Assembly: GCA_032718475.1 (NCBI GenBank)
Contig: JAUCBJ010000373.1
Location: 1-64,000, forward strand
Source: Nemertoderma westbladi
Taxonomy: Eukaryota > Xenacoelomorpha > Nemertodermatida > Nemertodermatidae
Length of the DNA: 64,000 nt
Direction: 5' to 3'
Positions 1-12,897 of the stretch are shown here, in pieces (the stretch's first letter is position 1; every line of letters begins with the position of its first letter). A model generated the notes under the pieces. It did not search any database. It had not been told where the DNA came from and was given only the letters and a program-made list of their open reading frames with translations. Both the position numbers and the translations under genes were made by a program.

Positions 1-999
1 GACTCCCACTCCAGGGTGTAATCGGAACCACCGAACCGGTTATTGTTTGAATGACTTTATAGACTCCCACTCCAGGGTGTAATCGGAACCACCGAACCGG
101 TTATTGTTTGAATGACTTTATAGACTCCCACTCCAGGGTGTAATCGGAACCACCGAACCGGTTATTGTTTGAATGACATTATAGACTCCCACTCCAGGGT
201 GTAATCGGAACCACCGAACCGGTTATTGTTTGAATGACTTTATAGACTCCCACTCCAGGGTGTAATCGGAACCACCGAACTGGTTATTGTTTGAATGACA
301 TTATAGACTCCCACTCCAGGGTGTAATCGGAACCACCGAACCGGTTATTGTTTGAATGACTTTATAGACTCCCACTCCAGGGTGTAATCGGAACCACCGA
401 ACCGGTTATTGTTTGAATGACTTTATAGACTCCCACTCCAGGGTGTAATCGGAACCACCGAACTGGTTATTGTTTGAATGACTTTATAGACTCCCACTCC
501 AGGGTGTGATCGGGACCACCGAACCGGTTATTGTTTGAATGACTTTATAGACTCCCACTCCAGGGTGTGATCGGAACCACCGAACCGGTTATTGTTTGAA
601 TGACTTTATAGACTCCCACTCCAGGGTGTAATCGGAACCACCGAACCGGTTATTGTTTGAATGACTTTATAGACTCCCACTCCAGGGTGTGATCGGAACC
701 ACCGAACCGGTTATTGTTTGAATGACTTTATAGACTCCCACTCCAGGGTGTAATCGGAACCACCGAACCGGTTATTGTTTGAATGACTTTATAGACTCCC
801 ACTCCAGGGTGTGATCGGAACCACCGAACCGGTTATTGTTTGAATGACTTTATAGACTCCCACTCCAGGGTGTAATCGGAACCACCGAACCGGTTATTGT
901 TTGAATGACTTTATAGACTCCCACTCCAGGGTGTAATCGGAACCACCGAACCGGTTATTGTTTGAATGACTTTATAGACTCCCACTCCAGGGTGTAATC
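1..999. repeat. 61-bp satellite array, about 16.4 copies, cut by the window edge
   Basis: Units start with GACTCCCACTCCAGGGTGTA and recur exactly every 61 bases (1, 62, 123 ... 977). The last unit breaks off near 999. Copies differ at a few sites only: TGTAATCGG or TGTGATCGG, ACCGGTT or ACTGGTT, ACTTTATA or ACATTATA. The array probably continues to the left of the window. No reading frame stays open through it. Confidence 0.97.
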
Positions 1000-1276
1000 T
1001 ATTAGATTAAAGGGTGGAGCCTTTCTATTAGTTGGCAACTACCATTTATTGTAACGGAGGTAGAGGATGTATTGTCGTTAATATTTTTTAACCTTTTAAC
1101 TTTTATTCAACTATCTTCAGTCTTTTAAGTCTAATATACTAGTAAAATAATTTCAACATTAGTTAACTCCACTATTTACAGGTCATTATTATAATATTAG
1201 CACGTCATAATATTGAGTCATTTGGAATTCGATGGATTCTACTAGGCAAGAACTGATGTTAATTGTTATATTCTGA

Positions 1277-1464
1277 GTGTGCTGATTGCTTTTCAGTGTG
1301 CTGATTGCTTTTCAGTGTGCTGATTGCTTTTCAGTGTGCTGATTGCTTTTCAGTGTGCTGATTGCTTTTCAGTGTGCTGAATGCTTTTTAGTGTGCTGAA
1401 TGCTTTTCAGTGTGCTGATTGCTTTTCAGTGTGCTGATTGCTTTTCAGTGTGCTTATTTCTTTT
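1277..1464. repeat. 19-bp minisatellite
   Basis: Nine full units of GTGTGCTGATTGCTTTTCA and a decayed tenth. Two units carry GAATG in place of GATTG. It is unrelated to the 61-bp array beside it. The surrounding bases 1000-1276 and 1465-1678 are AT-rich and show no gene. Confidence 0.95.
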
Positions 1465-1678
1465 GATTATTTTAGTATAATATATGCTTATAGTTGTTTG
1501 TTCTAATTAAGTACAAAAACGGTAACATTAGCATTTATTCAGTTTTCGCTTTGTAACATTAAAATATTGAAATTAAACTTCATACATACTTGCAAAGTAT
1601 TTTATAGTGTTATGATTTATATCTGCCTTTTATTGGCGTTATTAATTGATCAAGGTCAAGGGGTTTTAGTGTTACAAT

Positions 1679-1732
1679 TAAGGATGTCTTATGTTGGCTC
1701 TTACGTGTTACTGTCTCCCAACAGTTGAGGAT
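1679..1732. repeat. Orphan, internally deleted unit of the 69-bp repeat
   Basis: This stretch matches the second half of the 69-bp unit found at 2938-10427 (ATGTTGGCTCTTACGTGTTA and the following CTCCCAACAGT), preceded by AAGGATG. The central part of the unit is missing. It lies on the far side of the LINE fragment from the main array, so the LINE may have landed inside or at the edge of an older, longer array. Confidence 0.7.
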
Positions 1733-1777
1733 AAAGATAAACATTGTTTATTGAAACGTCTGCAATACACTATGACA

Positions 1778-2879
1778 CTACTACTAGGATCGGCATGCTG
1801 CATTGCAGCTGCATTTTTAAGAATGATATGCCGGCTTGTCGACAAAATTGCGCCGCCACAACTCCTTATCACCCATGACATTTGCTAGATCATCCGCATC
1901 TTCAAGGCCAGTGTCCTTTAAGATGCGTCTCAAGAAAGTCATGGGCTGTCCACCATGCTTATTCACTCCATGAGGCTGCCAAAGTACAAGATTATGCACT
2001 GGCTGGTCCTCACGGCGAAAGCAATGTCCTGCAAAGCGGAGGCGATTTTGTTCTAGTGTCAAGCTTGGGGGAACCAATGAGACACCTCCAATGTTATATA
2101 GTGTCTGGTTGGAGATGTGTGCATTGTACTTGACACAATGAACCCGGCGTAGCATTCTTGTGAATGTGCCATCCAGAGATTTGGTGTCCTCAGCAGTTAG
2201 AGCCCAGCATGGACTCCCATAGAGGAGTACTGGAACTACTGCTGCTCTAAATAATCGGATCTTAAGTTTCCGATTAATTCTCGGTGACTTCCAAATCCTG
2301 GAAAGCCTATTCAAGGCTGTCCATGCCTTTCCCTTACGTATTTGAAGGTCCTCACCTGACTTCCGGATCCATGACCCCAGGTAACAGAAGTCGTCCACAT
2401 GCTCAAGCATACCATCCTCTAAGCTTATGCTCATCCGATCAGAGACTTGCTGAGGACTTTCAAAGTTAACTGTCAAAATTTTGGTCTTTCTGGAGTTAAT
2501 AAAAAGACCAACACTAGAAGCAGCATGTTCTAATGAGCTGAGGAGCCGTTGGGCTCCCTCTAATGATTCTGAGAGTACTCCTAAGTCATCAGCAAAGTCT
2601 AGATCAGTTAGGTACTTGGCAGGATTTCCTCGACTTCTGGAGCCAGTAGGTGGAGTTATCATCACCCCATCATCATTATGATGATCTAAGGACATGCGTA
2701 GAACATAGTCAACCACAATTATGAACAAGAATGGTGCAAGTGTTTCTCCTGGAGGACGCCCCATAACACTTCGAATGGTTCTGTGTCACCGTCAACAGTA
2801 GACACAAATGTTGTCGAACCATCGTATACTGATCTGATTGCTGCAATAATTTCATCAGGAATCCCATATAATGAAAGTA
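1778..2879 (-). mobile_element. 5'-truncated non-LTR (LINE) retrotransposon fragment, copy 1
   Basis: On the minus strand this is nearly the same sequence as 49381-50592 on the plus strand. It ends with the same 3' tail, a short run of TAG/GTA triplets (seen as ACTACTACTAGG at 1778-1789). The 5' end is truncated, at about 2879, some 100 bases further in than copy 2. An imperfect flanking pair (CACTATGACAC left, CACTATAACAC right) may be a target-site duplication, with a few filler bases at the 5' end. This is the usual result of target-primed reverse transcription with 5' truncation. Confidence 0.9.
1817..2879 (-). pseudogene. C-terminal part of a LINE reverse transcriptase, frameshifted
   Basis: The open frame 1817-2764 encodes 315 residues with the RT catalytic motif FADDL, then the thumb and C-terminal region with a Cys/His pattern (LRRVHCVKYN, RFAGHCFRRE) common in APE-type LINE RTs. 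Compared with copy 2, a one-base loss and a nearby substitution around 2755, in the GVLQGD motif region, break the frame; the upstream part up to 2879 is in another frame. The ATG at 2764 is therefore an accident. Identity to copy 2 is about 97% by eye. No endonuclease domain is left. It is a dead fragment and the clade (RTE, CR1 or other) was not assigned. Confidence 0.88.
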
Positions 2880-2937
2880 CTACTATAAACCACTATAACA
2901 CCTTTTGTGGCTGAAAGTCCTTACACCATTGTTTTTT

Positions 2938-5900
2938 CTAAGGATGTCCTAGCTATATAATGATCAATATTTATGTTGGCTCTTACGTGTTTCTGTCTCC
3001 CAACAGTATTGGATGACCTAGCTATATAATGATCAATGTTTATGTTGGCTCTTACGTGTTACTGTCTCCCAACAGTTAAGGATGACCTAGCTATATAATG
3101 ATCAATGTTTATGTTGGCTCTTACGTGTTACTGTCTCCCAACAGTATTGGATGACCTAGCTATATAATGATCAATGTTTATGTTGGCTCTTACGTGTTAC
3201 TGTCTCCCAACAGTTAAGGATGACCTAGCTATATAATGATCAATGTTTATGTTGGCTCTTACGTGTTACTGTCTCCCAACAGTATTGGATGACCTAGCTA
3301 TATAATGATCAATGTTTATGTTGGCTCTTACGTGTTACTGTCTCCCAACAGTTAAGGATGACCTAGCTATATAATGATCAATGTTTATGTTGGCTCTTAC
3401 GTGTTACTGTCTCCCAACAGTATTGGATGACCTAGCTATATAATGATCAATGTTTATGTTGGCTCTTACGTGTTACTGTCTCCCAACAGTTAAGGATGAC
3501 CTAGCTATATAATGATCAATGTTTATGTTGGCTCTTACGTGTTACTGTCTCCCAACAGTATTGGATGACCTAGCTATATAATGATCAATGTTTATGTTGG
3601 CTCTTACGTGTTACTGTCTCCCAACAGTTAAGGATGACCTAGCTATATAATGATCAATGTTTATGTTGGCTCTTACGTGTTTCTGTCTCCCAACAGTATT
3701 GGATGACCTAGCTATATAATGATCAATGTTTATGTTGGCTCTTACGTGTTACTGTCTCCCAACAGTTAAGGATGACCAGCTATATAATGATCAATGTTTA
3801 TGTTGGCTCTTACGTGTTACTGTCTCCCAACAGTTAAGGATGACCTAGCTATATAATGATCAATGTTTATGTTGGCTCTTACGTGTTACTGTCTCCCAAC
3901 ACTTAAGGATGACCTAGCTATATAATGATCAATGTTTATGTTGGCTCTTACGTGTTACTGTCTCCCAACAGTTAAGGATGACCTAGCTATATAATGATCA
4001 ATGTTTATGTTGGCTCTTACGTGTTACTGTCTCCCAACAGTATTGGATGACCTAGCTATATAATGATCAATGTTTATGTTGGCTCTTACGTGTTACTGTC
4101 TCCCAACAGTATTGGATGACCTAGCTATATAATGATCAATGTTTATGTTGGCTCTTACGTGTTACTGTCTCCCAACAGTTAAGGATGACCTAGCTATATA
4201 ATGATCAATGTTTATGTTGGCTCTTACGTGTTACTGTCTCCCAACAGTTAAGGATGACCTAGCTATATAATGATCAATGTTTATGTTGGCTCTTACGTGT
4301 TACTGTCTCCCAACAGTTAAGGATGACCTAGCTATATAATGATCAATGTTTATGTTGGCTCTTACGTGTTACTGTCTCCCAACAGTTAAGGATGACCTAG
4401 CTATATAATGATCAATATTTATGTTGGCTCTTACGTGTTACTGTCTCCCAACAGTTAAGGATGACCTAGCTATATAATGATCAATGCTTATGTTGGCTCT
4501 TACGTGTTACTGTCTCCCAACAGTTAAGGATGACCTAGCTATATAATGATCAATGTTTATGTTGGCTCTTACGTGTTACTGTCTCCCAACAGTATTGGAT
4601 GACCTAGCTATATAATGATCAATGTTTATGTTGGCTCTTACGTGTTACTGTCTCCCAACAGTATTGGATGACCTAGCTATATAATGATCAATGTTTATGT
4701 TGGCTCTTACGTGTTACTGTCTCCCAACAGTTAAGGATGACCTAGCTATATAATGATCAATGTTTATGTTGGCTCTTACGTGTTACTGTCTCCCAACAGT
4801 ATTGGATGACCTAGCTATATAATGATCAATGTTTATGTTGGCTCTTACGTGTTACTGTCTTCCAACAGTTAAGGATGACCTAGCTATATAATGATCAATG
4901 TTTATGTTGGCTCTTACGTGTTACTGTCTCCCAACAGTATTGGATGACCTAGCTATATAATGATCAATGTTTATGTTGGCTCTTACGTGTTACTGTCTTC
5001 CAACAGTTAAGGATGACCTAGCTATATAATGATCAATGTTTATGTTGGCTCTTACGTGTTGCTGTCTCCCAACAGTATTGGATGACCTAGCTATATAATG
5101 ATCAATGTTTATGTTGGCTCTTACGTGTTACTGTCTCCCAACAGTATTGGATGACCTAGCTATATAATGATCAATGTTTATGTTGGCTCTTACGTGTTAC
5201 TGTCTTCCAACAGTTAAGGATGACCTAGCTATATAATGATCAATGTTTATGTTGGCTCTTACGTGTTACTGTCTCCCATCAGTTAAGGATGACCTAGCTA
5301 TATAATGATCAATGTTTATGTTGGCTCTTACGTGTTACTGTCTCCCAACAGTATTGGATGGCCTAGCTATATAATGATCAATGTTTATGTTGGCTCTTAC
5401 GTGTTACTGTCTCCCAACAGTATTGGATGACCTAGCTATATAATGATCAATGTTTATGTTGGCTCTTACGTGTTACTGTCTCCCAACAGTATTGGATGAC
5501 CTAGCTATATAATGATCAATGTTTATGTTGGCTCTTACGTGTTACTGTCTCCCAACAGTATTGGATGACCTAGCTATATAATGATCAATGTTTATGTTGG
5601 CTCTTACGTGTTACTGTCTCCCAACAGTTAAGGATGACCTAGCTATATAATGATCAATGTTTATGTTGGCTCTTACGTGTTACTGTCTCCCAACAGTTAA
5701 GGATGACCTAGCTATAATGATCAATGTTTATGTTGGCTCTTACGTGTTACTGTCTCCCAACAGTATTGGATGACCTAGCTATATAATGATCAATGTTTAT
5801 GTTGGCTCTTACGTGTTACTGTCTCCCAACAGTATTGGATGACCTAGCTATAATGATCAATGTTTATGTTGGCTCTTACGTGTTACTGTCTCCCAACAGT

Positions 5901-8900
5901 TAAGGATGACCTAGCTATATAATGATCAATGTTTATGTTGGCTCTTACGTGTTACTGTCTCCCAACAGTATTGGATGACCTAGCTATATAATGATCAATG
6001 TTTATGTTGGCTCTTACGTGTTACTGTCTCCCAACAGTATTGGATGACCTAGCTATATAATGATCAATGTTTATGTTGGCTCTTACGTGTTACTGTCTCC
6101 CAACAGTATTGGATGACCTAGCTATATAATGATCAATGTTTATGTTGGCTCTTACGTGTTACTGTCTCCCAACAGTATTGGATGACCTAGCTATATAATG
6201 ATCAATGTTTATGTTGGCTCTTACGTGTTACTGTCTCCCAACAGTATTGGATGACCTAGCTATATAATGATCAATGTTTATGTTGGCTCTTACGTGTTAC
6301 TGTCTCCCAACAGTATTGGATGACCTAGCTATATAATGATCAATGTTTATGTTGGCTCTTACGTGTTACTGTCTCCCAACAGTTAAGGATGACCTAGCTA
6401 TATAATGATCAATGTTTATGTTGGCTCTTACGTGTTACTGTCTCCCAACAGTTAAGGATGACCTAGCTATATAATGATCAATGTTTATGTTGGCTCTTAC
6501 GTGTTACTGTCTCCCAACAGTATTGGATGACCTAGCTATATAATGATCAATGTTTATGTTGGCTCTTACGTGTTACTGTCTCCCAACAGTATTGGATGAC
6601 CTAGCTATATAATGATCAATGTTTATGTTGGCTCTAACGTGTTACTGTCTCCCAACAGTTAAGGATGACCTAGCTATATAATGATCAATGCTTATGTTGG
6701 CTCTTACGTGTTACTGTCTCCCAACAGTATTGGATGACCTAGCTATATAATGATCAATGTTTATGTTGGCTCTAACGTGTTACTGTCTCCCAACAGTTAA
6801 GGATGACCTAGCTATATAATGATCAATGTTTATGTTGGCTCTTACGTGTTACTGTCTCCCAACAGTATTGGATGACCTAGCTATATAATGATCAATGTTT
6901 ATGTTGGCTCTAACGTGTTACTGTCTCCCAACAGTTAAGGATGACCTAGCTATATAATGATCAATGTTTATGTTGGCTCTTACGTGTTACTGTCTCCCAA
7001 CAGTATTGGATGACCTAGCTATATAATGATCAATGTTTATGTTGGCTCTTACGTGTTACTGTCTCCCAACAGTTAAGGATGACCTAGCTATATAATGATC
7101 AATGTTTATGTTGGCTCTTACGTGTTACTGTCTGTCTCCCAACAGTATTGGATGACCTAGCTATAATGATCAATGTTTATGTTGGCTCTTACGTGTTACT
7201 GTCTGTCTCCCAACAGTATTGGATGACCTAGCTATAATGATCAATGTTTATGTTGGCTCTTACGTGTTACTGTCTCCCAACAGTATTGGATGACCTAGCT
7301 ATATAATGATCAATGTTTATGTTGGCTCTTACGTGTTACTGTCTCCCAACAGTATTGGATGACCTAGCTATATAATGATCAATGTTTATGTTGGCTCTTA
7401 CGTGTTACTGTCTCCCAACAGTTAAGGATGACCTAGCTATATAATGATCAATGTTTATGTTGGCTCTTACGTGTTACTGTCTACCAACAGTATTGGATGA
7501 CCTAGCTATATAATGATCAATGTTTATGTTGGCTCTTACGTGTTACTGTCTCCCAACAGTATTGGATGACCTAGCTATATAATGATCAATGTTTATGTTG
7601 GCTCTTACGTGTTACTGTCTCCCAACAGTATTGGATGACCTAGCTATATAATGATCAATGTTTATGTTGGCTCTTACGTGTTATTGTCTCCCAACAGTAT
7701 TGGATGACCTAGCTATATAATGATCAATGTTTATGTTGGCTCTTACGTGTTACTGTCTCCCAACAGTATTGGATGACCTAGCTATATAATGATCAATGTT
7801 TATGTTGGCTCTTACGTGTTACTGTCTCCCAACAGTTAAGGATGACCTAGCTATATAATGATCAATGTTTATGTTGGCTCTTACGTGTTGCTGTCTCCCA
7901 ACAGTATTGGATGACCTAGCTATATAATGATCAATGTTTATGTTGGCTCTTACGTGTTACTGTCTCCCAACAGTTAAGGATGACCTAGCTATATAATGAT
8001 CAATGTTTATGTTGGCTCTTACGTGTTACTGTCTCCCAACAGTATTGGATGACCTAGCTATAATGATCAATGTTTATGTTGGCTCTTACGTGTTACTGTC
8101 TCCCAACAGTTAAGGATGACCAGCTATATAATGATCAATGTTTATGTTGGCTCTTACGTGTTACTGTCTCCCAACAGTATTGGATGACCTAGCTATATAA
8201 TGATCAATGTTTATGTTGGCTCTTACGTGTTACTGTCTCCCAACAGTTAAGGATGACCTAGCTATATAATGATCAATGTTTATGTTGGCTCTTACGTGTT
8301 GCTGTCTCCCAACAGTATTGGATGACCTAGCTATATAATGATCAATGTTTATGTTGGCTCTTACGTGTTACTGTCTCCCAACAGTTAAGGATGACCTAGC
8401 TATATAATGATCAATGTTTATGTTGGCTCTTACGTGTTACTGTCTCCCAACAGTATTGGATGACCTAGCTATATAATGATCAATGTTTATGTTGGCTCTT
8501 ACGTGTTACTGTCTCCCAACAGTATTGGATGACCTAGCTATATAATGATCAATGTTTATGTTGGCTCTTACGTGTTACTGTCTCCCAACAGTATTGGATG
8601 ACCTAGCTATATAATGATCAATGTTTATGTTGGCTCTTACGTGTTTCTGTCTCCCAACAGTATTGGATGACCTAGCTATATAATGATCAATGTTTATGTT
8701 GGCTCTTACGTGTTACTGTCTCCCAACAGTATTGGATGACCTAGCTATATAATGATCAATGTTTATGTTGGCTCTTACGTGTTACTGTCTCCCAACAGTT
8801 AAGGATGACCTAGCTATATAATGATCAATGTTTATGTTGGCTCTTACGTGTTACTGTCTCCCAACAGTTAAGGATGACCTAGCTATATAATGATCAATGT

Positions 8901-10427
8901 TTATGTTGGCTCTTACGTGTTACTGTCTCCCAACAGTTAAGGATGACCTAGCTATATAATGATCAATGTTTATGTTGGCTCTTACGTGTTACTGTCTCCC
9001 AACAGTATTGGATGACCTAGCTATATAATGATCAATGTTTATGTTGGCTCTTACGTGTTACTGTCTCCCAACAGTTAAGGATGACCTAGCTATATAATGA
9101 TCAATGTTTATGTTGGCTCTTACGTGTTACTGTCTCCCAACAGTTAAGGATGACCTAGCTATATAATGATCAATGTTTATGTTGGCTCTTACGTGTTACT
9201 GTCTCCCAACAGTATTGGATGACCTAGCTATATAATGATCAATGTTTATGTTGGCTCTTACGTGTTACTGTCTCCCAACAGTATTGGATGACCTAGCTAT
9301 ATAATGATCAATGTTTATGTTGGCTCTTACGTGTTACTGTCTCCCAACAGTTAAGGATGACCTAGCTATATAATGATCAATGTTTATGTTGGCTCTTACG
9401 TGTTACTGTCTCCCAACAGTATTGGATGACCTAGCTATATAATGATCAATGTTTATGTTGGCTCTTACGTGTTACTGTCTCCCAACAGTTAAGGATGACC
9501 TAGCTATATAATGATCAATGTTTATGTTGGCTCTTACGTGTTGCTGTCTCCCAACAGTTAAGGATGACCTAGCTATATAATGATCAATGTTTATGTTGGC
9601 TCTTACGTGTTACTGTCTCCCAACAGTATTGGATGACCTAGCTATATAATGATCAATGTTTATGTTGGCTCTTACGTGTTACTGTCTCCCAACAGTATTG
9701 GATGACCTAGCTATATAATGATCAATGTTTATGTTGGCTCTTACGTGTTACTGTCTCCCAACAGTTAAGGATGACCTAGCTATATAATGATCAATGTTTA
9801 TGTTGGCTCTTACGTGTTACTGTCTCCCAACAGTATTGGATGACCTAGCTATATAATGATCAATGTTTATGTTGGCTCTTACGTGTTGCTGTCTCCCAAC
9901 AGTATTGGATGACCTAGCTATATAATGATCAATGTTTATGTTGGCTCTTACGTGTTACTGTCTCCCAACAGTATTGGATGACCTAGCTATATAATGATCA
10001 ATGTTTATGTTGGCTCTTACGTGTTACTGTCTCCCAACAGTTAAGGATGACCTAGCTATATAATGATCAATGTTTATGTTGGCTCTTACGTGTTACTGTC
10101 TCCCAACAGTATTGGATGACCTAGCTATATAATGATCAATGTTTATGTTGGCTCTTACGTGTTACTGTCTCCCAACAGTATTGGATGACCTAGCTATATA
10201 ATGATCAATGCTTATGTTGGCTCTTACGTGTTACTGTCTCCCAACAGTATTGGATGACCTAGCTGTATAATGATCAATGTTTATGTTGGCTCTTACGTGT
10301 TACTGTCTCCCAACAGTATTGGATGGCCTAGCTATATAATGATCAATGCTTATGTTGGCTCTTACGTGTTACTGTCTCCCAACAGTTACGGATGACCAGC
10401 TATATAATGATCAATGCTTATGTTGGC
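2938..10427. repeat. 69-bp satellite array, about 108 copies
   Basis: The unit reads (TAA or ATT)GGATGACCTAGC, then TATATAATGATCAATG, TTTATGTTGGCTCTTACGTG and TTACTGTCTCCCAACAGT. Two versions, TAAGG and ATTGG, are mixed. They alternate strictly over 12 units from 3008 to 3767 and irregularly after that. Rare variants include loss of a TA in CTATATAATG (5712, 5848), TCTGTCTGTC expansions (7130, 7202) and GACCAGC for GACCTAGC. Although 69 is a multiple of three, stop codons fall in every frame, so it is non-coding. The last unit fades at 10427, and 10428-10635 is plain AT-rich DNA. Confidence 0.98.
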
Positions 10428-10635
10428 AATAATGCAGAATGTTATTTATTTACTGTTGTATTTATTTATCATATAATTATTTTATTTAGTGTTTTGTTAC
10501 TATAAGTGCTAAACTATCTGTAAATTAAAACTTTGGTTGAAATGGGGGAATTATATGCTTTTTAAACTGCTTCATCACCGAGCGGGGAGGGGGGTCTTCA
10601 AGTTATCTTTACCGGAACCAAAGTAATTTAGGATG

Positions 10636-12818
10636 CAGAATGGAAGGGTTTACTGTTGAAGATCACCCATGGTGGTGAACAGGTATTCCTTTAGGAAACC
10701 GTGTGGAAGGATTTACTGTGGAAGAAAGATCACCCATGGTGGTGAACAGGTATTCCTTTTGGAAACAGAGTGGAAAGGTTTACTGTGGAAGAAAGATCAC
10801 CCATGGTGGTGAACAGGTATTCCTTTAAGAAACAGAGTGGAAGGGTTTACTGTGGAAGATCACCCAAGGTGGTGAACAGTAATGGAATTCCTTAAGGAAA
10901 CAGAGTGAATGGGTTTAATGTGGAAGATCACCAATTATGGATCACCCATGAGTGGAAGGGTTTATTGTGGAAGATCACCCGTGGTGGTGAACTAAGCATT
11001 CCTTTGGGAATCAGAGTAGGTGGGTTTACTGTGGAAGATCTCACATGGTGGCGAACTGGAATTCCTTTGGAAAAACAGAGTGGAAGGGTTTACTGTGGAA
11101 GATCACCCTTATGGTGGTGAACAGGCATTCCTTTAGGAAACAGAGTGGAAGGGTTTAATGTAGAAGATCACCCATGGTGGTGGTGAACAGGTATTCCTTT
11201 AAGAAACAGAGTGGAAGGGTTTACTGTGGAAGATCACCCAAGGTGGTGAAGAGTAATGGAATTCCTTAAGGAAACAGAGTGAATGGGTTTAATGTGGAAG
11301 ATCACCAATTATGGATCACCCATGAGTGGAAGGGTTTATTGTGGAAGATCACCCGTGGTGGTGAACTAAGCATTCCGTTGGGAATCAGAGTGGGTGGGTT
11401 TACTGTGGAAGATCTCACATGGTGGTGAACAGGCATTCCTTTAGGAAACAGAGTGGACGGGTTTACTGTGGAAGATCACCCTTATGGTGGTGAACAGGCA
11501 TTCCTTTAGGAAACAGAGTGGAAGGGTTTAATGTAGAAGATCACCCATGGTGGTGAACAGACATTCCTTTAGGAAACAGAGTGGTATGGTTTACTGTGGA
11601 AGATCACCCATGGTGGTGAACAGGCATTCGTTTAGGAAACAGAGTGGAAGGGTTTACTGTGGAAGATCACCCATGGTGGTGAACAGGCATTCATTTAGGA
11701 AATAGAGTAGAAGAGTTTACTGTGGAAGATCACCCATGGTGGTGAACAGACATTCCTTTGGGAAACAGAGTGCAAGGGTTTACTATGGAAGATCACCCAT
11801 GGTGGTGAACAGGCATTCCTTTAGGAAACAGATTGGAAGGGTTTACTGTGGAAGATCACCCATGGTAGCTGAACAGGCATTCCTTTAGGAAACAGAGTGG
11901 AAGGGTTTAATGTGGAAGATCAACCCATGGTTGTGAACAGGCATTCCTTTGGGAAACAGAGTGCAAGGGTTTCTATGGAAGATCACCCATGGTGGTGAAC
12001 AGGCATTCCTTTAGGAAACAGTTTGGAAGGGTTTACTGTGGAAGATCACCCATGGTAGCTGAACAGGCATTCCTTTAGGAAACAGAGTGGAAGGGTTTAA
12101 TGTGGAAGATCACCCATGGTGGTGAACAGACATTCCTTTGGGAAACAGAGTGCAAGGGTTTACTGTGGAAGATCACCCATGGTGGTGAACAGGCATTCCT
12201 TTAGGAAACAGAGTGGAAGGGTTTACTGTGGAAGATCACCCATGGTAGCTGAACAGGCATTCCTTTAGGAAACAGAGTGGAAGGGTTTAATGTGGAAGAT
12301 CAACCCATGGTTGTGAACAGGCATTCGTTTAGCAAACAGAGTGGAAGGGTTTACTGTAGAAAATCACCTATGGTGGTGAACAGGCATTCCTTTAGGAAAC
12401 AGAGTAGAAGAGTTTACTGTGGAAGATCACCCATGGTGGTAAACAGACATTCCTTTGGGAAACAGAGTGCAAGGGTTTACTATGGAAGATCACCCATGGT
12501 GGTGAACAGGCATTCCTTTAGGAAACAGATTGGAAGGGTTTACTGTGGAAGATCACCCATGGTAGCTGAACAGGCATTCCTTTAGGAAACAGAGTGGAAG
12601 GATTTACTGTGGAAGATCACCCATGGTTGTGAACAGGCATTCGTTTAGGAAACAGAGTGGAAGGGTTTACTGTGGAAGATCGCGCATGGTGGTGAACAGG
12701 CATTCCTTTAGGAAACAGAGTAGAAGAGTTTACTGTGGAAGATCACCCATGGTGGTGAACAGACATTCCTTTAGGAAACAGAGTGGAAGGGTTTACTGTG
12801 GAAGATTACCAATGGTGG
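10636..12818. repeat. 63-bp degenerate satellite array, about 35 copies
   Basis: The core is GGAAGGGTTTACTGTGGAAG, ATCACCCATGGTGGTGAACA, then GGCATTCCTTTAGGAAACAG and AGT. The left half is irregular, with insertions and longer variants around 10880-11350; the right half is cleaner. Because 63 is 21 codons, parts read as an open frame with a 21-residue repeat (GRVYCGRSPMVVNRHSFRKQ), but indels break it repeatedly and changes are not confined to silent sites. I take it as non-coding. Confidence 0.95.
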
Positions 12819-12897
12819 CTGAACTGGTTAGCGCTACAACTGATGAGACCTGTTAGGCTGAAACGTACGTATAGCGCTGGTTCAAACCCCGGTGACG
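12809..12897 (+). other. tRNA-like segment (Pol III A box and B box), possible SINE head
   Basis: TGGCTGAACTGG at 12816-12827 fits the A-box consensus TRGCNNARYNGG at every position. GGTTCAAACCC at 12879-12889 fits the B box GGTTCRANYCC at every position. The gap of 51 bases is in the range for tRNAs with an intron or long arm and for tRNA-derived SINEs. The D-stem and acceptor do not pair well, so it is not an ordinary working tRNA gene. The A box overlaps the last, altered unit of the 63-bp array. Chance similarity is possible. Confidence 0.4.

Noticed and set aside
1-10427. Centromeric or telomeric identity of the left arrays
   Set aside because: Several unrelated families follow each other and no telomere repeat is present. 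The known features are not enough to claim a chromosomal landmark.
12277-12856. ORFs with a 21-residue repeat in the 63-bp array
   Set aside because: Same cause (63 is 21 codons). The frame breaks repeatedly by indels.
12809-12897. A functional tRNA gene
   Set aside because: Acceptor and D stems do not pair although both Pol III boxes match.
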